Shown in pieces: positions 8,901-17,814 of a DNA stretch of 64,000 bases. The stretch covers positions 496,001 to 560,000 of the forward strand of contig NZ_JABBYG020000003.1 in NCBI RefSeq assembly GCF_012935325.2, given 5' to 3'. The notes beneath the pieces were generated by a model. The model was not told the origin of the DNA. It ran no database searches and was given only the letters and a program-made list of their open reading frames with translations. The translations under genes and the position numbers were made by a program. The stretch comes from Paenibacillus sp. PL91. Its GTDB lineage: Bacteria; Bacillota; Bacilli; Paenibacillales; Paenibacillaceae. Every line of letters starts with the position of its first letter. Position 1 is the first letter of the stretch.

Positions 8901-10552
8901 CCGATCGTTGTGCCAGTCGCCGTAATAATTTCCTCGCGAATCGCATCAATCGGTGGATTCGTAACTTGGGCGAACAATTGCTTGAAGTAGTTGTACAAAC
9001 GCTGCGGGCGTTCCGAAAGTACTGCAAGCGGTGCGTCGTAACCCATCGAAGCGATCGGCTCCGCGCCGCTGCCAGCCATCGGCTCAAGCACTTTGCGTAC
9101 ATCCTCGAACGTGTAACCGAAGGCTTGCTGTCTCATTTGAACCGTTTCGTGGTTCGGCTCCGGCAATTCCGGCGCTTCCGGCAGGTCCTCCAAATCAATG
9201 AGATGCTCATCCAGCCATTCGCGGTAAGGATGCTCGGCCTCGATTTCCGCTTTCACTTCCTCATCGGAGATGATGCGGCCTTTCTCTGTATCAACAAGCA
9301 GCATGCGTCCAGGACGCAAGCGGTCTTTGTATAGAATATCCTCTGGCGGAATTTCAACTGTTCCAGCCTCGGAGCCCAAAATGATGTGATCGTCCTTCGT
9401 TACATAATAACGGGCCGGACGAAGACCATTGCGGTCAAGCACGGCACCGATTTTTACGCCGTCAGTAAAGCCGAGCGCGGCCGGTCCATCCCACGGCTCC
9501 ATCAATGTGCTGTGGTATTCGTAGAATGCTTTACGCTCGTCGCTCATGCTCTCGTGGTTGGACCAAGGCTCCGGAACCATCATCATCGCTGCATGGGCCA
9601 TCGAACGACCGGACAAGAACAGAAACTCCAGCGTGTTGTCGAACATCGCCGTGTCAGAGCCGTCAGGGTTAATGACCGGCTTGATTTTCTCGATGTCATC
9701 GCCGAACAATTCCGTTGCAAACAAGGTTTGGCGGGCATGCATCCAGTTCACGTTGCCGCGAAGCGTATTAATCTCGCCGTTGTGGATCATGTAGTGGAAT
9801 GGATGCGCGCGCTCCCAGCTTGGGAATGTGTTCGTGCTGAAACGGGAGTGAACGAGCGCCATTGCCGATACTACCGACTCGTCATTAAGCTCAGTGTAGA
9901 ACGAGCGTACTTGCTCGGTCGTAAGCATCCCTTTGTAAACAATCTTTCTCGAGGATAAGCTCGAGAAGTAGAACATATTGCCGCCTTCTTTGCCGGCATA
10001 ACGAATCGCAAGCTCTGCGCGCTTACGAATCACATATAATTTGCGTTCAAATGCCATATTGTCCTTCAAGCTATCGTTCATGCCGATAAATAGCTGACGA
10101 ACATACGGCTTCACCGCTAATGCGGATTCACCCAGCTTCTTGTCATCCGTCGGTACCGTACGCCAACCGATTACCGATTGGTTCTCCTCTTGAACGATCG
10201 ACTCCACTTCACGCTCAATTGCGTTGCGAGCAGCTTCATCCTGCGGCATAAAGATCATGCCGACAGCATAATGGCCTTCGGCCGGAAGCTCAAGCTCTTG
10301 CTTCTTTAATTCTGCTGCAAAAAAGGCATGCGGAATTTGAAGCAAAATACCCGCTCCATCTCCGGTATTCGGTTCGCTGCCTTGACCGCCGCGATGCTCC
10401 ATATTCTCGAGCAGCATCAGCGCTTGGCGGATGACCTTGTGTGATTTAATTCCCTTGATGTTGGCCACAAAGCCCATGCCGCATGCATCTTTCTCGAACT
10501 GCGGATCATAGAGCCCCTGCTTAGGCGGCAATCCCAAAATATGTTCTTTCAT
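5948..10552 (-). CDS. gltB: Glutamate synthase (NADPH) large subunit
   Basis: Transfers the glutamine amide to 2-oxoglutarate to form glutamate. 1534 residues from the ATG at 10552 (GAAAGG nine bases upstream), the usual size (about 1500). Order of domains: N-terminal class II glutaminase beginning at the catalytic Cys of [12 protein letters not shown] after a short propeptide; central domain; FMN-binding synthase domain with [10 protein letters not shown]; 3Fe-4S cysteines in [12 protein letters not shown] (C-x5-C-x4-C); C-terminal GXGXG beta-helix with repeated G-rich turns. No gltD (small subunit) is adjacent on either side, so the partner must be encoded elsewhere. A strong terminator follows. 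Confidence 0.95.
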   Translation of the reverse strand: MKEHILGLPPKQGLYDPQFEKDACGMGFVANIKGIKSHKVIRQALMLLENMEHRGGQGSEPNTGDGAGILLQIPHAFFAAELKKQELELPAEGHYAVGMIFMPQDEAARNAIEREVESIVQEENQSVIGWRTVPTDDKKLGESALAVKPYVRQLFIGMNDSLKDNMAFERKLYVIRKRAELAIRYAGKEGGNMFYFSSLSSRKIVYKGMLTTEQVRSFYTELNDESVVSAMALVHSRFSTNTFPSWERAHPFHYMIHNGEINTLRGNVNWMHARQTLFATELFGDDIEKIKPVINPDGSDTAMFDNTLEFLFLSGRSMAHAAMMMVPEPWSNHESMSDERKAFYEYHSTLMEPWDGPAALGFTDGVKIGAVLDRNGLRPARYYVTKDDHIILGSEAGTVEIPPEDILYKDRLRPGRMLLVDTEKGRIISDEEVKAEIEAEHPYREWLDEHLIDLEDLPEAPELPEPNHETVQMRQQAFGYTFEDVRKVLEPMAGSGAEPIASMGYDAPLAVLSERPQRLYNYFKQLFAQVTNPPIDAIREEIITATGTTIGPERNLLNPEPESCRHIKLATPILSNEQFAKLRHVRRPGFRSITLPIFFPASEGEAGLRAALTQMCEAADRVIAKGHNLLILSDRGVDKDNAAIPALLAVSALHHHLIRQGTRTKVALLLESGEPREVHHFALLLGYGVSAVNPYLAFETLDDMIRQGMLRGVSHDKAVKNFIKAATKGVIKILSKMGISTIQSYRGAQIFEALGLKEDVINEYFTWTPSRIGGIGLDVIAEETLKHHNRAFAEQEGGEKELDSGGDYQWRKDGEDHLFTPQTIHTLQMASRANDYKLYKKFSALVQGEDKKHLTLRSLLKFKEGRQSVPLEEVESLESIVKRFKTGAMSFGSISKEAHESLAIAMNRLGGKSNTGEGGEDPARFIPDANGDSRRSAIKQVASGRFGVTSNYLVNADEIQIKMAQGAKPGEGGQLPGLKVYPWVAEVRGSTPGVGLISPPPHHDIYSIEDLAELVHDLKNANPRARINVKLVSGVGVGTIATGVAKGRADVIMVSGYDGGTGASPMGSIRHAGLPWELGLAETHQTLMLNKLRDRVVLETDGKMMNGRDVAIAVLLGAEEYGFSTAPLIVLGCIMMRVCQLDTCPVGVATQNPELRKKFMGDPSHVVNYLRFIAEELREIMAELGFRTIQEMVGRVDILETKQLLEHYKAKGIDLSGLLYEADLPQDAVRYNIQEQNHGLELSLDMQQLVPLAQAALENGERVRGTFPILNTNRVVGTILGSEVTRRYGAAGLPEDTISYHFVGTAGQSFGAFVPNGITLSIEGDSNDYVGKGLSGGKIIVAPSPKATFVAEDNVIIGNTALYGATSGQAYIRGAAGERFAVRNSGANVVVEGVGDHGCEYMTGGRVVILGNTGRNFGAGMSGGVAYVYDEKGDFYNHCNLEMVLLERLEDSLDIAELRGLIESHVQYTESAIGSRILNDWDVALSKFVKVIPKDYKRMLEQIRKVEDTGLVGEAALLAAFEANKKELARAGGK

Positions 10553-10981
10553 TGTGTGCAACCTTTCTATGAGAAGATTTTTGGGTAAGCGTGAACGTGT
10601 TGAAAATAAGCACCGATGAATACGCATTACGCTTCATTTTTGGCTTGTTTTATCATAGAATGGTAGTCAGCGAGGCGCATCGGCCTGCTCCTTGCCATTC
10701 ATAAGCTAAACGGCCGGCGGCTCGGCTTAATGAGCGCCATTCGTTCAAGTGACCATATACCGGGCCTATACCGCGACATTGCGATTATTATATTATTTTA
10801 ACATCAGGCCATAGCGGAATCAATTTAATATTTTCATAATTATTTGCACTATTTTACTTCATTCGCAAACCTCGAATGTTGGCCTTCTGGCCGTACAGCC
10901 TCCCGTTTCGCCAAGAATGATAAGCATATCATAAGATCTCATTTATCATTCATTTTATTTTATCAGAAGGATGTGTGCGTT
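10553..10981. other. Intergenic region between gltB and the SGNH hydrolase gene
   Basis: 429 bases serving as the divergent upstream region of gltB (minus) and the SGNH hydrolase (plus). The only structure seen is a perfect 9-bp inverted repeat, GAATGATAA at 10915-10923 and TTATCATTC at 10943-10951, 19 bases apart, just ahead of the hydrolase start; it could be a regulator site. No convincing sigma-A promoter or riboswitch was recognised. Confidence 0.4.
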
Positions 10982-12334
10982 TTGTATAGCAAGTTAAGGA
11001 AAGCTGCGCTGCGCGCGACAGCTTCCGTCGTCATTGCCGGGTTGACGACGTTAGCGTTTGCCCTTCCTCTTAAGGCTGCAACAAGCGGAAGCCTTTCAAC
11101 AGTTTCAGCTGTCGCATATGCCGCCCCGCAATCAGACCATGCTATTGAAGAAAAAATTTACAAAATCGTCGCAGTTGGCGATTCCGTCACAGCAGGCTAC
11201 GAGCACGGCTTTACCGAGCAATCGATTCCATACGGGTATGTAGAGCATGTCTATGAGCAAGCTCTGTTCCATGGACTTCGCTCGGACTACAGCAATTATG
11301 GCGTACTTGGGCTTCGGACGACAGGACTGAAGCGCTTTTTGGAGGCAGTCGCAAGCGGAGTCAGCGTGATGAGTTCAGATATACAGAGCCGTCTTCCCGA
11401 CCCGCGGGCTGACCGTATTTTCGCAAAGACGAAGCAGCTTCGATCGGATTTAACGGTTGCCGATTTGATCGTGATGACGATCGGCGGAAATGACATGTAC
11501 GAGGTCCTTGCGAAGCTGGAAGCTGGAGCAGATCAAGCGGAAGCAGCAGCCGTACGTGAAAGCACGCTTGCCAATTACGAATCTGAGCTTGAAGCCACGC
11601 TTCGATTGCTGCTGAGCCTGCAGCCGAAAGCGGCGGTCGTAATCGCGGATCAATATTTGCCGATCCCGCCGCCGATTAAGTTCGGAGAGTTATTTTTCCC
11701 ACTGTATCCCGAAGCTAATCGCTTGTTTCTTATGGATAGCGTCAAGCAGCTTCGCGAGCGGCTTAATTTAGTATCGGAGCGTTTAACGGAGGATGGCTTT
11801 CATGTTCGCATTGCGGATGTCGCTTCTTCATTTACAGACAACGAGCTTAGCTTCACTTCAATCGCTAAGGGAGATATTCATCCTACTCGTGCCGGCTATG
11901 CGGCAATGGGGAAAGCATTTGCGAAGGCCATATGGAGCGATTACCGAGTCGTGAAGCCTAGGGAGAGCGAAGTGCCCGTGTCGATTGTTGTCAAAGGCAA
12001 AGAGCTCATAGGTTCTAACAAGCCGCTTCTCGTGCAAAATCGAACCTACGTGCCGCTTCGCAGCATAACGGACGCTCTGGGGGCTTCCATTAAATGGAAT
12101 GCCATAACACAGACTGCGTCCATCAAGCTGCAAAGCGGATCGGTTGAAATTACCGCCTTATCAACATCATACAAGAGCGATGGAGTCTCTAAACCGCTCC
12201 AAGCGCCGCCCGCTTTTATCCATTCGAGCGGCAAAGCAAGCACGCTGTACGTTCCGCTTGCCGCTATATCAGAGGGTTTACAATTTCAAGTTGTTTATCG
12301 GGATACGTTAAAAACCGTCTTCATTAATGAATAA
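10982..12334 (+). CDS. Secreted SGNH/GDSL hydrolase with C-terminal stalk domain
   Basis: 450 residues from a TTG start at 10982, chosen because AGAAGGA lies about ten bases upstream and the protein then begins MYSKLRKAAL with a typical signal peptide (hydrophobic residues about 13-30, cleavage near AYA). SGNH blocks: GDS at residues 66-68 (Ser68 nucleophile), GGNDMY near 165, and DIHPTRAGY (Asp/His) near 300. The last 110 residues match the copper-amine-oxidase-N-like stalk domain (NRTYVPLRSITDALGA), common on secreted Paenibacillus proteins. Probably an esterase or lipase acting outside the cell; substrate unknown. Tail to tail with kapB, only 2 bases apart. Confidence 0.85.
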   Translation: MYSKLRKAALRATASVVIAGLTTLAFALPLKAATSGSLSTVSAVAYAAPQSDHAIEEKIYKIVAVGDSVTAGYEHGFTEQSIPYGYVEHVYEQALFHGLRSDYSNYGVLGLRTTGLKRFLEAVASGVSVMSSDIQSRLPDPRADRIFAKTKQLRSDLTVADLIVMTIGGNDMYEVLAKLEAGADQAEAAAVRESTLANYESELEATLRLLLSLQPKAAVVIADQYLPIPPPIKFGELFFPLYPEANRLFLMDSVKQLRERLNLVSERLTEDGFHVRIADVASSFTDNELSFTSIAKGDIHPTRAGYAAMGKAFAKAIWSDYRVVKPRESEVPVSIVVKGKELIGSNKPLLVQNRTYVPLRSITDALGASIKWNAITQTASIKLQSGSVEITALSTSYKSDGVSKPLQAPPAFIHSSGKASTLYVPLAAISEGLQFQVVYRDTLKTVFINE

Positions 12335-12336
12335 TG

Positions 12337-12732
12337 TTACTTGTATTCTTTTAGAAGCTGCTGCATTTGCTCAAGTCCCTTTGCAGCCCAGCGCTGCAAT
12401 CGGTCTAGACCTGCAATTTCCGCTTCAGCAGCCGCCCTTAACGAAGCGCCGTATTCCGGAATGCTTCCTGTAAACCGCTTCACATCGCGCAAGAGAACGG
12501 TCGTTTTCTCCGTATAGCTAAGTGCACGCCGCTCGTGAAACATAGGAACATCCGGATTATAAGGATTGTGCAGATCACCTTGCTCGGGGTGCTTCAGCAC
12601 GGCCAGTACCTTTACGAGTGCGCGCGGCCCGTTTATTTCGATTAGCTCGCCTATATACTGCCCTGAGCGGACTTCCGCTCGAACGTGTTCTCCAATTTTC
12701 AAGCTCTGATCTTCCTGATTATATGATTCCAT
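12337..12732 (-). CDS. kapB: Kinase-associated protein B
   Basis: 131 residues from the ATG at 12732 (GAGGA eight bases upstream; another ATG at 12741 lacks spacing). The sequence tracks the KapB family closely: VRAEVRSGQYIGELIE, then KVLAVLKHPEQGDLH and DVPMFHERRALSY. In Bacillus subtilis KapB assists the sporulation kinase KinB. A KinB-like orphan kinase is encoded about 40 kb away in this same window. No lipobox is present, so cytoplasmic location is likely. Confidence 0.85.
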   Translation of the reverse strand: MESYNQEDQSLKIGEHVRAEVRSGQYIGELIEINGPRALVKVLAVLKHPEQGDLHNPYNPDVPMFHERRALSYTEKTTVLLRDVKRFTGSIPEYGASLRAAAEAEIAGLDRLQRWAAKGLEQMQQLLKEYK

Positions 12733-12789
12733 TGGCCTCATCCTCGCTGGTTATTTTTTTATTTACTTGTAAAAAATATGTAAATATAG

Positions 12790-12818
12790 TTGACACTAGT
12801 GGTACATATCATAATAAT
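12790..12818 (+). promoter_or_regulatory. Candidate sigma-A promoter for the glycosyltransferase gene
   Basis: TTGACA at 12790-12795 and AATAAT at 12813-12818, spacing 17. It lies 118 bases before the glycosyltransferase ATG, in an AT-rich intergenic region. Confidence 0.5.
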
Positions 12819-12935
12819 ATGCACATCTGCATTTAAGGATAGATTATCCACCTCAATATTCGCAACCCTATCGGATAAAACTTGTGTTAGTCGCACTTGC
12901 ATCGTAATATGGAATTAGAAAAGTAGGTGGAATGA

Positions 12936-14051
12936 ATGCGTAAGAAAAGAGTGCTTCTGCTCTCTGAAGGCTTTGGCTCCGGTCATACTCAAGCTGCCTA
13001 TGCGCTCGCTGTCGGACTGAAGCAGTTAAGTCCGGGGATTCAGACCCGCGTCATCGAGCTTGGAAAATTTCTTAATCCGGTGCTTGGTCCATGGATCATA
13101 TCTGCATATCGCAAAACGGTAAACAAACAGCCTAAGATGGTCGGTCTTATGTACCGCAGCAACTATAAAAAATCTTTTAACCGCCTTACACAGCTTGCGC
13201 TTCATCGCATGTTTTATACCCAAACGTCTCAAGTCATTTCACAGCTAAAGCCTGATTTAATTGTATGTACACATCCAGGCCCAAATTCGGTTGTGGCCAG
13301 ACTCAAGCGTCTAGGACTGGAAATTCCGCTGTATACGCTTATAACCGACTACGACGCACATGGCTCCTGGGTAAGTCAGGAAGTCAATCGATATCTCGTT
13401 TCCAGCGAGCTTGTGAAAAATCGACTAATAGAAAAAGGGGTTACAACCGAACGGATTGAAGTAACAGGAATACCCGTTCATCCGAATTTCTGGCATACAT
13501 ACGATAAGGAAGAAGTAAGGCAGCAGTTTGAGTTAAAAAATATGCCTACCGTACTCATTATGGGCGGCGGCTGGGGAATTATGTATGAGGACAACGCCCT
13601 TGAGTATATGACCAAATGGCGCGAGAGCACCCAGCTCATTTATTGTGTTGGCTCAAATGAGAAGATGAAGGAAAAAATGCTCGCCGATCCGCTGTTCCAG
13701 CATCCAAACATCCGTATCCTTGGATTCACTCGAGAGGTTCATAAGCTGATGGATGTATCGGATCTGCTTATTACGAAGCCAGGCGGCATGACCTGCACCG
13801 AGGGGATGAGCAAAGGAATTCCTATGCTGTTCTATGAACCGATCCCCGGCCAAGAAGAAGAGAACTGTGAATACTTTATTAGCAACGGCTTTGGCGAAAT
13901 GCTCGATTCGAACGATACTGTCGATCGCTGGCTCTCACTCATCCATGAGCCCTATGCCTCAGGTCAATACAGGCACAGTCTACTAACGAAGCGAAACCAA
14001 CAATATGACCCGACGAGTTGTCCGAACGCCGTCCTGCGCCTCATGCAGTGA
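12936..14051 (+). CDS. MGDG synthase/UgtP-family glycosyltransferase (GT28)
   Basis: 371 residues. N-terminal acceptor-side domain opens with VLLLSEGFGSGHTQAA, the MGDG-synthase pattern GxGH; the C-terminal nucleotide-sugar domain has VLIMGGGWG near residue 205 and KPGGMTCTEGMSKGIPMLFYEPIPGQEEEN, the GT28 donor site. Related enzymes transfer glucose or galactose from UDP-sugar to diacylglycerol to make membrane glycolipids and the lipoteichoic-acid anchor. It could be a processive glucosyltransferase like UgtP or a single-sugar enzyme; the sequence does not decide. ATG preceded by AGGTGG. Works at the inner membrane face. Confidence 0.8.
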   Translation: MRKKRVLLLSEGFGSGHTQAAYALAVGLKQLSPGIQTRVIELGKFLNPVLGPWIISAYRKTVNKQPKMVGLMYRSNYKKSFNRLTQLALHRMFYTQTSQVISQLKPDLIVCTHPGPNSVVARLKRLGLEIPLYTLITDYDAHGSWVSQEVNRYLVSSELVKNRLIEKGVTTERIEVTGIPVHPNFWHTYDKEEVRQQFELKNMPTVLIMGGGWGIMYEDNALEYMTKWRESTQLIYCVGSNEKMKEKMLADPLFQHPNIRILGFTREVHKLMDVSDLLITKPGGMTCTEGMSKGIPMLFYEPIPGQEEENCEYFISNGFGEMLDSNDTVDRWLSLIHEPYASGQYRHSLLTKRNQQYDPTSCPNAVLRLMQ

Positions 14052-14053
14052 CG

Positions 14054-14078
14054 GCTTTCTTTTATATAAAAGAAAAGC
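14054..14078. terminator. Weak AT-rich hairpin after the glycosyltransferase
   Basis: GCTTT-c-TTTTATATAAAAG-a-AAAGC forms an almost perfect palindrome directly after the stop codon at 14051, but it has no proper T-run and a weak stem. It may slow but probably not fully end transcription before the malic enzyme gene. Confidence 0.35.
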
Positions 14079-14132
14079 ATAAAATGTACGTCCTTTTCTA
14101 AATATTATAATTGATAAAGGGGGCCATTTATT

Positions 14133-15548
14133 ATGAGTTCGCATATGACAGACGGGAAAACGATTATTTTGAGGGTGGAAATCGATACGAATATCGCGCA
14201 GTTCGGAAGAGCGGCTACGGCAATCGAGAAAGCCGGCGGAGACATCATCGCTATTGACGTCATACACACAGACAAAAACAAAAGCTTGCGCGACTTAACG
14301 GTCAAAATTACGGAGCAAGGCGCAGGCGACCGGCTGGCGTCGGCACTAAAATCATTAGTCGGCATCCGACTAGTCCATATCTCCGACCGTACCTTCCTAT
14401 TGCATCTTGGTGGAAAAATTACCATTCAACCCAAAACGCCTATTCAGAACCGCGACGATTTGTCGCGTGTATATACACCGGATGTCGCTAGAGTATGCCA
14501 AGCTATTTTCGAAGAGCCGTCCAAAGCCTTTACGCTTACCGTAAAAAGAAATATGGTCGCAGTCGTTTCTGACGGCAGCGCCGTGCTTGGACTGGGCAAT
14601 ATCGGCCCTTATGCCGCTATGCCGGTGATGGAAGGGAAAGCGATGCTGTTTAAGCAATTTGCCGATGTTGATGCGTTTCCGATCTGCCTGGACACACAGG
14701 ATACAGAATCGATTATAGAAACGATCAAGAACCTCGCTCCAGCCTTTGGCGGCATTAATTTGGAGGATATTTCAGCACCGCGCTGCTTTGAAATTGAGCA
14801 AAGGCTAAGGGAGGAGCTGGATATCCCCGTCTTCCATGACGATCAGCACGGAACGGCGGTCGTCTTATATGCAGGTCTGCTTAATGCGCTTAAGCTCACT
14901 GGGCGCAGCTTAAGCGAAACCCGCATCGTTATTTGCGGAATCGGCGCTGCCGGTACGGCATGCACCAAAATGCTGCTCGCAGGCGGCGCTCAGCATATCA
15001 TCGGCGTGGACCGCGAAGGAATCTTGACCGCAGAACGCACTTACGATAATGCGATGTGGCAATGGTACGCAGACAATACGAATCCGCAGCGCCGAAGCGG
15101 CGGGCTAGCTGAAGCACTGATTGAAGCCGATGTGTTCATTGGCGTTTCGGCAGGCGGCATATTGACTCGCGCCCATATCGAGACGATGGCTAAGGAGCCT
15201 ATCGTATTTGCGATGGCAAATCCGGAGCCTGAAATACGACCGGAGGTTGCAGAAGATATCGTTGCCGTCTTTGCGACAGGACGGTCCGACTATCCGAATC
15301 AAATTAACAACGTTCTTTGCTTCCCTGGCATTTTCCGCGGAGCGCTCGACAGCCGCGCCACAACGATTAATGAAGAAATGAAGCTTGCGGCTGCCGAAGC
15401 TATCGCCTCTGTCATCAGCGACGATGAGCTTAGCCCCATGTACATCGTACCGAGCGTTTTCAACACTAGAGTCGTTGAAGAGGTTCGCCGCCGCGTCATC
15501 CAGGCGGCCCAGCTCAGCGGCGTCTCGCGCCGTCAGACTCGGGAATAG
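14133..15548 (+). CDS. NAD(P)-dependent malic enzyme with N-terminal ACT domain
   Basis: Oxidative decarboxylation of malate to pyruvate. 471 residues. Residues about 10-85 form an ACT domain (TIILRVEID...IIAIDVI), a small-molecule sensing module; residues about 95-240 are the malic N domain with GLGNIGPYAAMPVMEGKAML and DDQHGTA; the NAD-binding domain starts at GIGAAGTA near 270 and has FAMANPEPEI. The bacterial short malic enzymes of about 410 residues plus ACT give this length, as in Bacillus YtsJ-type proteins. AAAGGGGG precedes the ATG. Ends with a strong terminator. Which cofactor is preferred cannot be read. Confidence 0.9.
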   Translation: MSSHMTDGKTIILRVEIDTNIAQFGRAATAIEKAGGDIIAIDVIHTDKNKSLRDLTVKITEQGAGDRLASALKSLVGIRLVHISDRTFLLHLGGKITIQPKTPIQNRDDLSRVYTPDVARVCQAIFEEPSKAFTLTVKRNMVAVVSDGSAVLGLGNIGPYAAMPVMEGKAMLFKQFADVDAFPICLDTQDTESIIETIKNLAPAFGGINLEDISAPRCFEIEQRLREELDIPVFHDDQHGTAVVLYAGLLNALKLTGRSLSETRIVICGIGAAGTACTKMLLAGGAQHIIGVDREGILTAERTYDNAMWQWYADNTNPQRRSGGLAEALIEADVFIGVSAGGILTRAHIETMAKEPIVFAMANPEPEIRPEVAEDIVAVFATGRSDYPNQINNVLCFPGIFRGALDSRATTINEEMKLAAAEAIASVISDDELSPMYIVPSVFNTRVVEEVRRRVIQAAQLSGVSRRQTRE

Positions 15549-15570
15549 CTCTATATCCACATCATTAGCA

Positions 15571-15617
15571 AAAGCCTCTTGTCCTGGGATTCTTCCCTTG
15601 GACAAGGGGCTTTTTTT
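15571..15617 (+). terminator. Intrinsic terminator of the malic enzyme gene
   Basis: AAGCCTCTTGTCC pairs with GGACAAGGGGCTT, followed by seven Ts. Confidence 0.85.
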
Positions 15618-15652
15618 ATCGGATCCTGACAAATCATAAAAAAAGTCGATGA

Positions 15653-15758
15653 AACCTAAGAGCAGAAGAGTACGTATTCGTTCTTATGACTTTTCAAATA
15701 GCTGGATATAGAACCTAAGAACTAAAGCAAATACGCATTCGGTTTTGCTAATTTTCAA
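15653..15758. repeat. Two tandem imperfect hairpin repeats, period 59 bp
   Basis: Copy A 15653-15697, copy B 15712-15758. Both begin AACCTAAGA, share TACGyATTCG in the centre and end in TTTTCAA. Flanks of the centre pair in each copy but with different bases (AAGA/TCTT in A, AGCAAA/TTTTGCT in B), which suggests a conserved hairpin with a fixed loop. Confidence 0.6.
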
Positions 15759-15799
15759 CAAACACATGACAACTATCATCTTTTTAACTGTTTCAATTG

Positions 15800-15808
15800 T
15801 GCTATAAT
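15800..15808 (+). promoter_or_regulatory. Extended -10 promoter of the VTT protein gene
   Basis: TGC-TATAAT (TGn extended -10). No good -35 was found, as is common for extended -10 promoters. Predicted start near 15815. Confidence 0.5.
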
Positions 15809-15940
15809 TAAAATATTAAGCGCTAAAGCGCTTTTTCAACAAGCTGCAGCATATGTTAGCACATAGGAGAAGTTCCAAATGGCATAACTCGTTAAGCAGG
15901 CTTTTATGTGCAGGTTAGTTGATGGAAAGGGAGCCTGGTA

Positions 15941-16582
15941 ATGTTTCAAGCTGTAGTTGACTTTTTAAAAGATTTCGGGCCGCTGGGATTGTTTATTCAT
16001 TCGTTTCTTGATGCAGTCATTTTCCCTATTCCCGCCTTCTTTCTTCAAGTTTCATTAAGCTTACTAAATCCATCAACAGCGCTTTGGCTAGCTACAGTTG
16101 GCTATGTCGCCTGTCTTTTAGGTACACCTGTTGGGTATTATCTAGGGAAAGTTATGGGTAAATCAGTCCTTTATAAATTTCTAAAAAAAGAATGGATCGA
16201 CGCCGCTACAGATAAATTCCAAAAGAACGGCGAAGCCGCTATTCTAATCGGCTCGTTCACACCGATTCCTTTCAAAGTGTTTACCATTTTATCCGGCTGC
16301 TTAAATTTCCCGTTATGGCGATTGATCGGCTACGCAGCTATCGGACGAGGATTGAAATTTTATATTGTTGGTGCATTGTTTTACTTCTATGGACGGGCCG
16401 CGGAAAGCATGGTTAAGGATGTTTCCTTATATATCTTCGTAGGAGCAGTACCGATTATAGTCGTATATCTTTTCCTTCGCAAAAGAAACAACAAGAAAAA
16501 AGCGCTGGCCGAAAAGGAAGCAGCAGTTAAGTCCGAACCCATTAAACAATCCGAAAGTACGACTATACAAATAGATTCTTAA
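15941..16582 (+). CDS. VTT-domain (DedA/YqaA/SNARE-associated) membrane protein
   Basis: 213 residues with several membrane segments (about 10-30, 45-75, 100-120, 130-165, 170-186). The central stretch LLGTPVGYYLGKVMGKSVLY ... GSFTPIPFKVFTILSGCLNFP is the conserved VTT core with the G-x-x-x-(G/P)-F turn and re-entrant helices. The lysine-rich tail after residue 186 is cytoplasmic. DedA-like proteins affect lipid carrier or phospholipid flipping and membrane potential; the precise substrate is unknown here. AAGGGAG precedes the ATG. A terminator follows. Confidence 0.8.
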   Translation: MFQAVVDFLKDFGPLGLFIHSFLDAVIFPIPAFFLQVSLSLLNPSTALWLATVGYVACLLGTPVGYYLGKVMGKSVLYKFLKKEWIDAATDKFQKNGEAAILIGSFTPIPFKVFTILSGCLNFPLWRLIGYAAIGRGLKFYIVGALFYFYGRAAESMVKDVSLYIFVGAVPIIVVYLFLRKRNNKKKALAEKEAAVKSEPIKQSESTTIQIDS

Positions 16583-16605
16583 ACCATTTAGCGCTTATCT
16601 CAAAT

Positions 16606-16648
16606 AAAGGCCGGTTAGGGGATTGCCCCTGACCGGCCTTTCGCTTTT
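16606..16648. terminator. Bidirectional intrinsic terminator
   Basis: AAAGGCCGGT-t-AGGGG pairs with CCCCT-g-ACCGGCCTTT between the convergent VTT and CDF genes. Confidence 0.85.
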
Positions 16649-16649
16649 C

Positions 16650-17600
16650 TTAATGCTTATCCGCTGTACTTACCTCAATACTCTCCACAAGCTCATGCGG
16701 CTCGACGTGAACATGTACGCTCATAATATTGTGCTTGCGGCCCATGCGATTCTCGATTTCGTCGCTAATCCGATGGCTTTCGATCAAGGTTAGCTCGGGA
16801 TCTACCTGTACGATCACATCGACGAGCACATGGCTGCCATGCACTCTCGCCTTAATATCCTTTATCGTTTTAACGCCCTTCGTTTTAGCGATTGTTGCAC
16901 GTAGGGATGAAAGCTCGTTTTCGTCAAAACCATCGGTAAGCGCATGTGTAGAGCTGTAGAAAATTTCCCAAGCCGTTTTACATATAATAACGCCAACCGC
17001 TAAAGCAGCAACCGGATCAAGCCACGGCAGTCCAAATTGCGCTCCTATAATACCGATAGCCGCGCCAATGCTGACAAGCGCATCCGACAAGTTATCTTTT
17101 GCAGCGGCTAGCAGAGCTTGATTGTTTATGCGAAGGGCTAGCTTCCGATTGTAAATATAAACGCCGCCCATACATACAGCCGCAAACAATGCGACCCATG
17201 CCGACATTAAATTTGGAATATGATGATCGGCCGCAAACAATGATTTGACAGCCCCGATTAATACCTGAATGCCGACTGTGGCCATAATGAAGGATGCAAT
17301 CAGCGCCGCAATCGTCTCTGCCCGAAAATGTCCATACGGGTGATCCTTGTCCGGCGGCTTCTGAGATATCCGCAATCCAATTAAAACCGCTGCCGATGCC
17401 ACGATGTCCGTTAGGTTGTTAAAGCCGTCTGCAACGAGAGCCCCTGACACGAACCAGTAGCCTGCGCCAAGCTTAATCGCAGAGAGCGCCAAGTAGGCTG
17501 CTATACTTACCCAGGCACCCTTCTCGCCCTGTTTTATTTCTTCATACTGATTCAGTTTCGATACCCTCCCAAGCGTAAAACGTATATATTTTAAAACCAA
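16650..17600 (-). CDS. Cation diffusion facilitator (CDF) transporter
   Basis: Proton-coupled efflux of divalent metal ions (Zn, Mn, Fe or Co). 316 residues, the usual size. Membrane part with DGFNNLTD at about residues 58-65 and KDNLSD near 166, which form the two halves of the transport metal site, and the DHPYGHFRAE loop; the C-terminal 90 residues form the cytoplasmic ferredoxin-like domain with HVLVDVIVQVDPELT and VHVHVEPH. Start uncertain: TTG at 17600 has a weak AGG; a CTG at 17555 has a strong GGGAGGG eight bases upstream. Metal specificity cannot be decided from these motifs. Confidence 0.85.
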   Translation of the reverse strand: MVLKYIRFTLGRVSKLNQYEEIKQGEKGAWVSIAAYLALSAIKLGAGYWFVSGALVADGFNNLTDIVASAAVLIGLRISQKPPDKDHPYGHFRAETIAALIASFIMATVGIQVLIGAVKSLFAADHHIPNLMSAWVALFAAVCMGGVYIYNRKLALRINNQALLAAAKDNLSDALVSIGAAIGIIGAQFGLPWLDPVAALAVGVIICKTAWEIFYSSTHALTDGFDENELSSLRATIAKTKGVKTIKDIKARVHGSHVLVDVIVQVDPELTLIESHRISDEIENRMGRKHNIMSVHVHVEPHELVESIEVSTADKH

Positions 17601-17776
17601 TAAAATAACCTATCGGTATCATACCCGAGAGAACCTATGTGGGTCTAGAGAAACAGTGTTTACCAGGTGCGCACTTTTATGCACCCGTGCAACAATTCAT
17701 CCTCTTGGTGATAGATAAATGATTCGCATAAACATGTTTTCTGATACCATATTCGCAATATTACCTAAATAATAAA

Positions 17777-17807
17777 AAAAACAGCCGGCGTATTTCCGGC
17801 TGTTTTC
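17777..17807. terminator. Intrinsic terminator of the siderophore-binding protein gene
   Basis: AAAACAGCCGG pairs with CCGGCTGTTTT. On the minus strand it is followed by eight Ts, directly after the stop of the binding protein gene. Confidence 0.8.
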
Positions 17808-17814
17808 TTATTAT

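Larger units (their letters stand above)
15549..15940. other. Intergenic region with terminator, tandem hairpin repeats and VTT-gene leader
   Basis: 392 bases. In order: the malic enzyme terminator (15571-15617); two imperfect 45-47 bp repeats 59 bases apart (15653-15697 and 15712-15758); an extended -10 promoter (15800-15808); a short GC hairpin at the predicted transcript start (15818-15836); an orphan ribosome site with the two-codon frame ATG-GCA-TAA (15865-15887); and finally the ribosome site of the VTT protein. Confidence 0.6.

Noticed and set aside
14106-14111. TATAAT before the malic enzyme gene
   Set aside because: A start from this -10 would fall inside the ribosome site, and there is no -35.
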